Shown: positions 11,116 through 23,900 of the stretch, in pieces
Layout: each line of letters starts with the position of its first letter
How positions within the stretch are numbered: position 1 is the first letter of the stretch
Assembly (NCBI GenBank): GCA_031763025.1
Contig: JASSKH010000028.1
Coordinates: forward strand, 2,722,981-2,786,980
Direction of reading: 5' to 3'
From: Macrocystis pyrifera
Taxonomy: Eukaryota > Sar > Phaeophyceae > Laminariales > Laminariaceae
DNA: 64,000 bases
Notes under the pieces: model-generated
What the model was told of the DNA's origin: nothing
The model's input: only the letters and a program-made list of their open reading frames with translations
Databases searched by the model: none
Position numbers and translations under genes: made by a program

Positions 11116-11847
11116 TACAGAAGAGACCATTTTCTTTTTCTTTTTCTTTTTTCCATCCCATATACCAGGTATTATCTTCGCCCTTCTTTTCTCTCTCCTT
11201 CCTAGTCGTAGATCCGATCCGGGGTCACAAAGCAGGCTCTCCCCCCCCCCCCTCCCATCACGGTTTTTGCCTTGTAAGGTTGCATTTTTATAGCGACAAG
11301 ACTTCGGCACTTTCTTCCCTCGTCGACTCGCATCGAATTGCGCCTACCCACGCTACTAGCTACTATTACTAGGCGCCCTCAGCAGTTTTTTCCATGTATT
11401 TTTGCAAATAAACTCCAAAGCCCGACCCACGACTGCTGTGCCGTCATCGCCGGCTTTCTTCGACCAAGCTCTTCCCGATTGGAAAATTCCCGATGAAAAA
11501 AAAAAAAAGAGTCCCAAAAGGGTTAAGAACTCCTTTACAAAACTGGATTCAACACTTTTGAGGACAAAAAATGCTTGAAATTCGAGCAGGATGGTTGAAA
11601 CAAACTTTTAGCACTTGCGGTTCCCTTTTCCGGACAACTCGCTCGTATTTTTTTGGGTGGTTGGTCCCCAAAACGGGACTGCAGTCCTGAAAGGGTTGAA
11701 AGCGGCGAAATGGGTGTCCACACGAACTCTTTTCGGGCGTCAGGAGAAGGCGAAAGGGAGAGAGGTAAAAATTTACGATGCAGCATCTCGGTCAAAAGAA
11801 GCAAAAACCGGCGCCGTCGGAATATAGGGCGTGGGTGGCCTATTTTA

Positions 11848-12142
11848 ACACGTTGGACAGATCATGATCTGTTAGCAGATCGTCTGCAGTAGATCCTAAA
11901 TATCCTGTCATGACGAGGTGTTGTCACAGGAGCTGCAGCATACAGATCCCACCCGGCGAAAGATGTGCGAAAAAAAAAACTGTGCCTGACAGGTAATACA
12001 GAATCTACTAGATCTACCAAACAGGTCGTGTGCAGGTCGTACTAACAGCAAATCAGGGGTCCATCAGCCCCGTAATATCTAGGTAATGACATGAGGATCT
12101 AGATCATATCTGATCTGATCTGAGTGATCAGATCTGAGGTGG
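11848..12142. repeat. GATC-rich inverted-repeat element (family D), copy 1
   Basis: Begins CACGTTGGACAGATCATGAT and ends GATCAGATCTGAGGTGG. The interior is full of AGATCTAC/GATCTGATC palindromes and shares GATCCCACCCGGC with the copies at 48.7, 52.5 and 63.1 kb. Confidence 0.6.
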
Positions 12143-12764
12143 AATTCGTGTGAAACCTTTAGTAACGGGGGTACACTGCAAAGCGATGTACAACACGCTC
12201 GCAGCATCGCACTCGCAGCATCGTACTACCGTGTAACACGCAAGACAACACCCTCCCCCCCCGGGATAAGAAAAACTGCTACTGCTGCTGCTGTACGGAG
12301 CATCGTTCAAGAAGAAGGCGAGTCAAAGACTCTCTCTCGATCAGAGTGACAAGCGAAAAGGGTACGTATCGGGGGAGGGGTTACGTATATATTTTCTGAA
12401 TTCGGGGAGACGATATGAGTCACATACCGATATTTTTTTCCTTTTGGTGCCGAAAAAGCCGATGTGTTTGTATTGTTCTTGTTTTTGAAAGCCCCACCGG
12501 AGATCTGGAGGCGTTTTTGTTGCGGGCGATCGACGGAAAATCCGAAACCTTCAGTTAGTTGACTTCACGTCGACGGCTGTCGTTATGCTTGTTTTATAAT
12601 GATTTTTCAAGAGCCGCTTCCTCTCCAAACCCCAGGGGAGCCCAGCCCACACAACGAAACGGGAGGGGTTTGGGAAGACCTCGTCGAGACCTTTCTATAG
12701 CCGCGTCGCTCGGCGTTTGCACTCTCCCCCGTTGTCGAGGAACCAGCTTTGAACGTCGTTCGAG

Positions 12765-12935
12765 GGGGTGTGTTATCTTATCACCCAGTGTGATACGGGG
12801 GGGTGTTATCTTATCACCCTGGTGTGATACGGGGGGGGGGGTGTGTGTCATATCACACGCGTGATACGTTATCGTAACACACGTATGGTACGGGGGGGTG
12901 TTATCTTATCACCCGTGTGATACGGTAAGGCAAGC
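12765..12935. repeat. Tandem palindromic repeat GTGTTATCTTATCACCC
   Basis: About four copies of GGGGGGTGTTATCTTATCACC alternate with GTGTGATACGGGGGGG. Single or double copies also occur at 49,876-49,897 and 63,941-63,998. The unit is self-complementary in part (TATCAC/GTGATA). Confidence 0.7.
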
Positions 12936-12939
12936 TATT

Positions 12940-14923
12940 TTACGAGACAGTACAAAACCAACCCTTGACTTTTAACCTTGGTTGCATTTTTGCTGCTACT
13001 GCTGCTGCCGCTGCCTGCCGCCGCCGCGTGTTGCGCTGTCGGGCACTCTGGGCTTTCTTTCCGGGACCGGATGTCCTAGGCAGATAGATGCCTGCCCCCC
13101 CACGCGCACGCCTACGGGTGTTCACGCTTGCGGTCTGGCTATCTGTCGATCTCCAGCCTGCCAGCTTTCCCATATTGTACGACAATTTCTCGCCCTGTCA
13201 GTTCGTCATGGAGTTGAGCCCCCTAAACCTTACGCATGTCTATCTCCAGCTTGAGGCAGAGAACGCCTCGCCCTATTCAAAGGAGCTTCGGTCCGCGTGA
13301 CCTGCCGGGCACTTTGCGAGCTGTCGGGTACTCTGTGCCGTACGGTCTGTGTGGTTGTACGTACGTAACGGTGGGTCTGAATCTCGGGACTATTTTTCCG
13401 GCGGGTCGGGTCGCGAGGGAATTTCCCGGGAATTTTCACGGACAGCACACATCCAACCCTCTAACGCAACGTTTCACATCTTACGTTCGCGTTCTCCACA
13501 CGATATAACCTGTCCCTTCGAAAGACTCTATCCTTGCTACGTACGTACCGTGGGTGCTTATGATCGACCCTTTTAGGACTGCAGTCCCGATATGGGGACG
13601 AAACACTCTAATTCCAAGTGGTTTGTCCCCAAAACGGAGCTACTAAGAGAGTTCAAGGGGTGATGCTTACTCTGCAGCAGAGATTCACACACAATTCATC
13701 ACCGCTGGTGAACGCATAGTTGTCCAGACCATGTACAATACTGGTATTCATACTATGAGTGATACTCGGGTTCGCTCGCGGCCTGCCGGCGCCCTATTGT
13801 TGAAGGCAGTGATTGAGGACGGGGAAGTCGCTCGTGAACGCCTACTATCAACCAGCAGATAGCAGACTGTCCTTGCAATTTCTCGGTCATCATACTTGTA
13901 CTTGGTGCCAATTTCCGGCATGACACAAACGAATGCTGCTGTACGTACTCCTATCATAGACTACACTACCGGGTACCTCTCTAAGAGTCTACGTACAGCC
14001 TTGTTCTGTCTACTGGTACGAGTGCGGGGCATCAGGTGACGTCTAGACTCTACACTATTAATACGAGGATTAGATGACCGTCAGTGTTCAGACCGGTATT
14101 TGGTACTCTCCGGATAATTTCAGAACGCAGCCATACCAATGCAACGCACTACTGCTGTAGCAGAATAGGGGACCCGTGACCCACAATAGAGGGCGCATGG
14201 AGCATGGAGCATGGAGCTTGCTAAGCATAGGCCAACAGAAACCACGGAATTCGATGGTACAGGAGCATGTTCAGCTTCAAAAGTGCTATTGAGGCATCCC
14301 GAGCTCCAGACAACAAAGATGCTACTTGCTGAATGCTTGTGTTATGAACCCATGCATAAGCGAACACACTTTTCAGGCTTGCTACTAATCGAGCTCTGCT
14401 GCTGCCAGCAGGAAGCACGTTGCGGAGATGATGGGATTGCACACCAGGCATAAAAGGCACAGCCTAAGGCATCGCCTTCGTTCAACATCTGCATCCCATC
14501 TCATCCAGCACCGCACCGCACCGAGCAGAGCGTGGGTCGCGTGAGCTCGGTACCACCACACCCTTCAAAAAAAATACCACATCAGTAACAATCCTTTTTG
14601 TTCGTTACTCACCTCTGGTTTGGTCGAAAGTAGAGACTGACGGCAGTGACGTGTCGATCGCTCGACGGAGTGCTTGCCTCCGACACCGCTTCTCTTCCCG
14701 AACGTACAGAGCAAGAAGCCCAGTGCACGCACGAGAGGTGTCGGCGTCGGTAGCCACGGCCCGCCGACGACCCCCAGCAGGAACGCCTCTGAGTGAATGG
14801 AACTCCTAAATTCCACCGCATATTCCAGGAAGCGAATGCTGCCTGCTGAACGCAGTACTTGATCGAGGAGGAGCGTAGCAGGAGAGGGAAGGCGGTTACC
14901 GCATTGGTGGGAGTTGAACTGCC
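12940..14923. other. Intergenic; piggyBac-like MITE at 13,566-13,662, otherwise no gene recognised
   Basis: The MITE has ends CCCTTTTAGGACTGCAGTCC and GGTTTGTCCCCAAAACGG. The rest shows no family I recognise. The last few hundred bases before 14,924 are the presumed promoter and 5' leader of the NELF-B-like gene, but no TATA box stands out. Confidence 0.45.
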
Positions 14924-17900
14924 ATGAAGCGTAGTGTATCGTCAACGTCATCTTCCGGGAGATCATCCGGCAGCAGAAATACTAGTGCTCGTCACCATGG
15001 TGACGATGATACATCCCAGGCCGGTTCCGCGCCTTTTGGTGAGAGTTTGCCTGCGGCGGCAAGCGCTGCTGCTTCCTCCGGGCACGGAGAAGGGACCAAC
15101 TACCTCGTGGCATTAGCAGGGATGAGGGCCCTTGAGTCCCACGTGCAGGACTCCAGCAGGGGAAAGAGGTGGAAGGACCGGGTGACATCGTGGGAGGAGA
15201 GGGCGGGGCTAGGGCTACCTTCTGTCAAGCTTGCCCTCGGGTTCCTGGATGTCTTAGGGGTGAGGCGTAGGGACGCACGCCCATGGGTTGGCAGAGGCTT
15301 AGAGAGAGGGGGTAGGGAGTAGGAAGGGAGTCGTTGCACACGCCGTCACTGCGAAGTCCCAGGCGTTAGATCAGATGGCAATGAGTCAATATGCCGTGGT
15401 GTGCCTACTTCTATTTGCTGTTTCTCGGCCCTTGTGCGCGCGTGAAAGCTCTTTGGGCACGTTAATACGTACCGGCAGCAGGTATCTGGCACGCGATCTG
15501 TCCGGAAATGTAAGTAACATTTTATCATAAATATTAATGATAAAATGATCCTTATATTTATGGGCATAGTAGTTAAACGTTTGGATATGTCTTGTCAATC
15601 TGTCGATTTGATGAGACTCATACCAGGTACCTGGTACGGCATGGACGGAAATATAAGCGCCATATTCAGTTTGATATAAATATCAAACGGAGCATATATT
15701 CCCGGTCAGAGTGGTATATGATATGATCGACAGGCGACACAAAGCGATACTGCTGTATATACGTAGAGGTAGGTCACGGCTCGCACCATTGCAGTATCAC
15801 CAGCCAGGCAAAAGGCTCCAACATAAATCTGACACACACATGACAAACACAAATCTACCAGGTCATTAAATAACACAAACTTGAAAAAATCAATTTCGAA
15901 GTTCAAAGCACGCGCTGGAGCCAGAAGCCACAAGCCCGAGACCGGGAATTGCAGCCGCAGCCGAATAAAATACATACCTGGTACCTGGTGCCAAATTATA
16001 CGCACCTGGTAGGTACGAGTTCGTAGCTTCGCTCGGTGCACATGCTGATCCCGTTTGGTGATCCCGTGCCCGCTGAAGATGTGGGAATAATTCCCGCGGA
16101 TTGTTTTTTTTTTTTTTTTCCGACAGTTTTGGTTTGCACGTAAGTTGGTAAATCGATATTTCCACGGGATTTTACGGCACGGGAACGGAAACCACGCGGG
16201 AAGTCAACCTTTTCCACGGGAACTGTTTGGATGGGATCACGAGAAGGATATTTGCACGGGAACGGGGAAAAAAAACGTTTCCCGTGAAATCCTAATCCTG
16301 AGGATATTTCATTCCCCGATTTCATTCCCCGGGGAAGGCCCTGGAAAATATAAGTATATCCTCGGCCAGAGAGCAACCCCAATAGCACCATAGAACTACA
16401 GTCAGGCCGTTTCCTGTGCGGTTCGATTTCGAGCTTCAGATTTGTATTTTTCGATGTCAAAAATGAATGACCCTGCTTATGCAGTCCAAATATGCAAAAT
16501 CCGACCGGAAATTTTTCGATTTGAGAATCCGATGACCCAAGTCGTCGGATTTTTGGCCAAAATCCGACGACCTGGGTCATCAGATTTTCAAATCGAAAAA
16601 TGGCATGCTCTTTAAATTCAAGATGTTATCCACGACAGCAAACAGTAGCAGAACGATCGTTGAGTTGGATGGTGATACAGCTGCTGTATAGCGACGTTGC
16701 TTCGCGCCCGACGCGCGGACGGCGCGTCCCTCCGTGGCCAGACTAGAGTCGGCTGGCGCGGGCCCGGGTCTAGAGACCAAGAGAAGCACACTCGGCACGC
16801 GCCTCTCCGTGGATATGTACTCGTAGACTACACTGCTGTACAGCAGCAGCAGCAGCAGTCGGTCACAAAATGAAACACAAAATACCAAGACAGGTTGACT
16901 CTAGCGCACTCGCCACGTTTCTTCGCTGCCAGACCAGAGGCAGTCAGCGTGGGCTCGGATGCTTGGGTCCTACGCGCAGGGCAGCGCACCCAGCGCGTCT
17001 CTTCGCGGCGCCAAACCACAAAAACAGCAGTTGCTCTCGGCGTTTGCTGGAATCTCTACACGCACAATAATTCAGATTTTTCCGCATAGGTAGACTCTTT
17101 CGATTTGCCAAGTTCATATCTGGAAATGCCATCGGGTCAAAATCTGAAGCTCAAAAATCGAACCGCATAGGAAACGGCCGCAGTAGTGGGAGCCCCGTGT
17201 TGAGAAGCATCCTTTTTTTGGCGTCCTGAGTCGGAAGTCTTGCTCTGTGTGCTTTCATCGTCTGCATTTCTTATATTTTGGTTTTTCATTTTCTCGCCCA
17301 AAATCAACTGTTTTCAGCGCTTCGTGTTCTTTTCGCGTGTTTCGCAAAAATCGTATATCACGTATGTATTGTTCGAGTAAAAAAACGCGTAGAGCGCCTC
17401 TCGAAGATGTTGACGGCACGGGCGCACGGGGTGTGTATTTGTGGTTAGGAGTTTCGCGCACACGGCAAAGCAATCCGCACTGGAATCTATCCAGAGGCCG
17501 ACGAGAAAATCGAAACAAAAGTTAGCCTGTTGAGTCAATTAGTCATGGAAATTCAACATAATAAATGAGAATAGCGGGAGGAAGAGGGAAGAAGATAAGG
17601 GTCGACGAAGCCAACCAAAAAAACTTGTCTTTGTCGTATCGAGCAAACGGTGCCAGACACGGGTGTGGCCGCACGCCCGGCGATTGCCATCAAACCCGGT
17701 GCCATCGCGGCAGCGGAAGGCATCTGTGATCGGGCCTCGATGCAGCGGGAAGCGAGCCGCCTCCCTAAATTTCAGATGCAGAGGCATCACGAATACTGTT
17801 TGTCTCACGTGTGAAAATGTTAGAGTGAGAAAACTCCGCCGTACCACTTTGTGTCTTAATATGAGGACTGCTTATTCATTCATATGAAAATAAAGGTCCT

Positions 17901-20900
17901 CACCTTTACGGACAGTGGTGGGTACGAGTACGAGTGCAGTAGAATGCAGAAACCTCAAGCGCGAGGGGAATACAGCCTTGGCCACAAGATCCGAACCCAG
18001 TTGCACGCACAGCAACAACTTACACGCGAGCTCGAGGTGGGGCGCGCTGCCACGGAGGTGCAGGCAGCGCCGTCGATCTCGCAGTCTCGGCGAGGTACAG
18101 CATAGCAACACACAGTCGACGTGGATGGCTGCGGGTATTTTGTTGTTTACACTTTCCCACCAGCAGCGAAAAGCAGGGGCGGAGCCTGCGGCTTGACCCC
18201 TACGTAGAGCACGCAGGGGGGCGGCAGCATTGCCGTACTGCCGGCCGCCGATCCCAACAAACCACCATAAACGTATGGTTCGCTCACGTTTGCGAGTCCG
18301 TGTGTACGCTGCTGCTCGGCTCTCTGGGCCTGGTCACGTTAGCACCACGCTTCGTCAAGAAGCAAAGGGAGCGGCTGACTTGTTTTTTTTTTTTCAACAG
18401 GTGGCAGATTTTGATTTGAATGTGCTGCCCCATGAATAGCGGTTTTTTATGTGTCGTGGTGTGAATTTCCCTATCGCGGATTGGTTCATTCCTTCGGAGA
18501 GTGTTATTCTCAGCTATTAATAGGAGCATTTTTTTTGCCGGATTCTACTGTGCGTCTAAAAAAATACTTTCCCACCCGAAACAGTAACTACTGGTATCAG
18601 GTCAGGGTTTTAAGCCGCTCGCCCTCAGTAAAAGCTGCTTGTTCCGACATTCGAGCTGCACTAGAAGCATGCCAACATTATGAGAAACCCCTATTTACGC
18701 ATAATCTGTACCATCCTGTTCCAAAATGTATGGGCCATTTGTATGTTACTATTTCACCCAAAGGGTCGTTAAGTTTAGGGACAGAGTGGTTACGTATCTC
18801 TCTATTGATAGGATGAAGAAAAAGGGCGGTTCGATGTGAGGGCGGCAAGAACAACTGTACCCCCCCTGTTGTACGATATACCCTCGTATGAATGCAACAC
18901 AGGTCAGTCGCGCTTCCGTGTACAAGCAGCTGCTCGAGAACGCCCTACGGGCCTTGCTGGATCAGATCCCGCACCTCACTGAGGACCGCATGCTGCTGCT
19001 TCTCAACGATTCTTTCCGGTGAGGGAGCTGGTGGGCCAACGTCGCGTCGCCGCCGCCGGCTCGTACGAGGCGAGCAGAGTCGGCGCCTCGTCGGTCGCTG
19101 TGGTTCGTTTCTTCGTTGCTTTTGGCTAGGGTGTTGCTGGCCGGGTCGGTTGCTTTGATTGCTTTGATTGCTTTGGCTATGTTGGGTATGGTGCAGTTGG
19201 GTGTGGTTTGATGTGGTGCCGATTGCTTCGGCTTTGATGACTTTGACGTGATTTTGTTTATTTGATTTGGCTTGTGAGTTGGTTTGATTTGAGTTGATTT
19301 GGTTCTATGATATTCTTTTACTTTTGTTGGGGTTTGGTTCGATTTGATTTGATTTGATGTGATTTTTTATGTCTTGTTTTTTATTTTGGTGTGTTCGCCA
19401 GTTCGAGATTTGGTTGCTTTGCCTTCGGGTTAATTGATTGGGGTACGTACCGGTAGGCGAGTTGAACAGAGGACTGAGAGCTTGAATCTGGCGACCCATC
19501 CCGCGCCAGGTACGCCACACAGCCGGAACTGAAGAGCGTACCACTGAAGATCATCACCAGCATGTCAGCCGTTCCAGACAAGGTGGGAAGGGGGGGGGGT
19601 GGGGGGGAGAGCGGGCGCGGTCGTCACCGGATAGCTCGAACCTGGAGCACAATGCGCCTTGTTTTCGATCCTTTTCTCGGATAATTTAACAGTTTTTTTT
19701 TTCATTATCGCAAGCAATATCCGACAAAACTTCCAAGTATTTCGTCCCGAAAAACGTGGGTGGAGCGCTAAAGGTCTTAAGGAGACCTCACGAAAAAGGG
19801 GATGCTGTCGCAACCGGCTATTTGTATTGCAGAAACGGTAGTAGTGGATATTAATAGTAACAGCAGCAGCCCCAATGACGGGAAATGCCCGTTTTGTTTG
19901 CTGCAACGGGCAAACCGCGCCGTGTCGCAATCCGTCAAACAAATGGGTCGCCTTTTTTTTCTGTGAGCTACGTGCGGGAGAAAAAATGACGAGGTCTCTC
20001 GAAGCTTTACACAACCCGGATACGAGCGCGTTTGTTTCATCTCCTATGTCCCCGTGATCACCGCCTGATCCTTGCCCGTACGTGCGTTGGTTTTCTATGG
20101 TACCGATACAGTTCGCGTCAATTCATGGAACAACCCCCCCACACACACATACAATGTCTGCCTGGTCGTGGCCACACCAGAAGAACAAAGCAATTACTTC
20201 GACGATGTCACCCAATGCAAGAAAGTCCGTATCACAGGCGATCCTTAGCAGGATGCAGCTTACCCTTCATGCGACTCGCCCGAACACCTCACGTTACGCT
20301 TCGCCCTTGGTGCAAGCAACAAATGTCTGCCTAGTCAGTGACAATCCGATATGCTCCGTCCCGGCGTTGTAGGGACGCGAGGAGGGTCTATGGTCATACG
20401 ACTACGGCCGTGCATGACATGACTTCACCCCGCCCCGTCCTCGCCCTCGTTGCTTTCCCTTGGGGAAACATTCTGTTCTCCACTCGTAGGTGCTTGAGAA
20501 AATCATCGAGCTGCAGACGCACGAGCCGAGCCAGTTCGAGGAGCTAGGCTTACCCCTTGCTATCAAGCGTCTGGCCTGGGAGAAAGACGCGAATCTCTTC
20601 GTGAGGATAGCGTCGCCGCACGCGGACAAGTACATCTCCAGCGAGTACGCGCCGAAGATGATCGCCGCATCTCAGCAGGTGGGCGGGGCGGGGCGAGGCA
20701 GAATATGCACTGTCCAGCTTTGTGTTTTGTGCCGCCTCCGCCGCCCCCCCCGGCCGCCCCGTTCCTTTGTTGACCTGCGTGATGATGATGGGGATGATGG
20801 TGACGGTGATGACGATGATGGTGGTAGTAGTGGTGACAACGGTGGTGATGGTGGTGGTGATGATGTTCCCGCATTGGTTGGGGTATCCATCACCCAAAAT

Positions 20901-23900
20901 GTTTTTTTACAGTAGCGTCAGCCTCAAGAACTTCCTTGGAAGCATCGGAAAATTGACAGCTTGACAACTTCATATTCATGTAGTTATCTATACCATAGGT
21001 TTTGTTTTTGACCTTGACCAGTACTTGTTGCAGTTTTGAGCGAGGTTTGGCATGCCAACCGCAGGTTGACCTTGATGTTGACGTGTCTATTGTCGGTGAT
21101 GTTGACCTGTCTATTGTCGGTGATGTTGACGTGTCTATTGTCGGTGATGTTGACGTGTCTGTTGTCGGTGGTGTTCATGTATCTGTTGTCGTTCAACGGT
21201 ACCACAGCTCGAAGCTTTTTTTTTGCGACTGGACTCGTCGGCTTGCCGAAAGGACATTATCCAAGCTCACCGTTCCACTACGGAAATCCGAAAAAAACGA
21301 ACTGCGCAAAAACACGCGCTCGCATGACAGCACCAAAAATACTGCTGCCCAACCTGCTCGTTGGTTTCCCCCTGTTTTGTGTGTGTGTTTTTTCATATTG
21401 CCATTGCGCGTGGTCGTCCGGCTGCGTCCGTCTGCGCGTGTATGCGATACTTGCACGCTAAAAATTCAGGTGAGGTTCTACAAGCACCTGGACACCATCA
21501 AGCGGCGGAAGCTCATGGGCCCGCAGCGAATCAACGCTCTGGCGGAGTGTACTGGGGGGCGTCCGATTCTGATCGGGTGAGACGGCCCACAGCAACAGTA
21601 AAAGGCAGAGCCGAAGTCAGAGCCACAGCCACAGCCACACGGCCTTGGCATCTCTCTCGTGTCTTTCTCTCTCGCTCTGTGTTGGTCTGTGATCATCTCT
21701 CTCTTCTCTCTCGCCATTCTCAGTTTTTTTTCGTTCTCTTACTTCTCAATTCCTTTATCTCTCGTTCGCACCACACGGGTATGGACAGCGTATGACACGC
21801 TCCCCGCCTTATGTCAGCCGCCACCTCCTCTTCTTCCCCATCACACCAACCCCACGTTCCCCCCTCGTCGTATCCCTAGTGCTCATGTCGAAACCCACCG
21901 CGTATCATCTACATCCGCAAACATGAGCTTGACTATCCCTTGCCTTCTCGCTTGCCCCACCTTTTCGACTCGAGCAGGTATCTGTGCGACGACATCGCCG
22001 ACAAGTTTAAGGAAGAGTCCTCCCTCTCGAAGGCGGGGATGTGGGCCACCCTCCTCACGGATGTCCTCGTCACCGCCAGGGAGCGAGCCTACGGCAGCAT
22101 CGCGGACCAGTCCGTGGACCGGCTCTGCGCTCTAGCGTCGCGCCTGGACCTCGCCGTGAGGGAAGATCTCTTCGGAGACGCCGCGGTCAGGGACGTGCAG
22201 CGGTGAGTGCGCCTGTCTTTTTTTCTCGCTGCCGCGCTTCCACCGCGCTTGCGGCTAAGCGCCAGATATAAAGCTGTAATAACATACTATCTATACGTAT
22301 GTGTTGGAAGCTCATTGGCTCTGGTTGCACCGCATACTTTGTGTAGGCTTGTAGTGCATACCCCGACAGCTACTTCTGTCATGTTTTGGGGGTCTTCTAA
22401 GGGAAGGTATCTTCGGAGACGCCGCTGCTAGGGACGTGCAAGCGGTGAGTACGCCTTTTATTTTCCTCGCAGCCGTGCGTGCCGTGCTTGCCCCGCAGGT
22501 GCCGTGGAAGGCCTGTAACTGCAGGCCTGCGTGTAGACCACAGCTCGGAAGCTTCGTGCAATTGCCTTGTTTAGGGCTCGTAGCTGCCTTTATAGGGACA
22601 GGTAGCAGTGAGTGTGCCTTTTTTTTTTCTTGCTGCCGCGCTGCCACCGCGCTTGCCTCGCACTGCTATTATGACAGACTTGTAGGCCTGCCTGTAGTGC
22701 ACACCTGGTAGCCCGGAATCTACCTCTGTCTAATTTGGGGTTCGTAGGGGAAGGCATGTTTGGAGACGTCGCGGTTAGGGATACGCAGCGATGAGTACAC
22801 CATGTTTTATTCTTGCTGCTGCGCTTGCCGCGTGTGCCGCACAGCTGCTGTCGTAGCAGACCTGTATGCGTGCCTGTACGTGGTGCATTCGTAGCCCGGA
22901 ACCTGCAGCTGACTGGTGTAGGGCTCGCAAATGCCTTTAGTTGGTGCGCCTTTTCTTTTTTTTTGCCGTCGCGCTTGCCGCGCTGCTTGCGCCTGCCGCG
23001 TATGCCGCACAGCTGCTGTTGTGGCAGACCTGCATGCCTGCCTGCATGTAGTGCATGGCCTTGAAGCTACGCACCCGTGTCTTGTATGGAGAAGTGTACC
23101 AGGTATTAGCCGTAGCCCGGGAGCTTGTCTTGCTCATGATCTCGTTGCTGCCTGCGTATACGAATAGCCCGGACGTTATCGATGTCCTCTTCCCTCCTCG
23201 CGCCCCCCCCTTCCTCCCTGTGGCCATCTTTGTAGCCCAAGCGCATGACGACTGGCAGAAGTTTCGTTAGCCCTACCTAGCCCTAGCCATGTGGTACAAA
23301 GTTTTTCTGCGCCGCTAATACACGCGAGGAGTATCAGGGATATATTGCCTGTTACCATCGAACATCAAATCCGGCTATTTTATCTGAAGACCTTGGTTCG
23401 CATTGCCGCTAATTGATTGCTTTCGATCCCTCGATCAACCCGTCTCCTTGCTCGATGCCGTGTTTTTTTCTCTTCACGGACGCAGTTTGTTCCGCGAGGC
23501 TACAGGAATCGTGGAGGGTCAGCAGGAGGTGGCGAAGGGGACCAAGCGGGCGGCTTTGGATAAGGCTAAGGCGGAGGACGAGAGCACCAAGCTCCGGAAG
23601 GTGGGTGGCGTGTTTTGGCACGGTGCTTGGGGACATAGTTGTCGCTGTCTGTTGCTGGTGGTGTTACGTACGGTAGGTGCTGCTGCTGCTGTTGCTGGTG
23701 TTGGTGCAATATGCGACTACTGCTTGTGTTAATGTAGTGGTATGAACAGGTGGTTACTGCTGATGTTGACACAGTAGGTGGCTACTGCTGGTGTTGATAT
23801 ATACAGTTGGTGTAGATATATGTTCTCCGTGTGTGTGGCGGCTGCGGTAAGAAGTGACGCGGGTAGCATTAGCGGTGACAGAGGGCGGCCGCGATCGGCT

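Larger units (their letters stand above)
15260..18902. other. Intron 1 of the NELF-B-like gene (3.6 kb), repeat-rich
   Basis: Holds two family B palindromes (15,468-15,715) and a 785 bp inverted-terminal-repeat element (16,398-17,182). A 121-codon open frame at 18,451-18,816 matches nothing I know. The donor is GTGAGG and the acceptor ACACAG, with exon 2 opening at GTCAGTCGCG in phase 0. Confidence 0.7.

Noticed and set aside
18451-18816. 121-codon open frame on the plus strand
   Set aside because: It lies within intron 1 of the NELF-B-like gene, shows no family pattern and has no splice signals joining it in phase.
20563-20897. His-rich reverse-strand open frame
   Set aside because: It is the antisense of NELF-B-like exon 4 and a GAT/GGT simple repeat.
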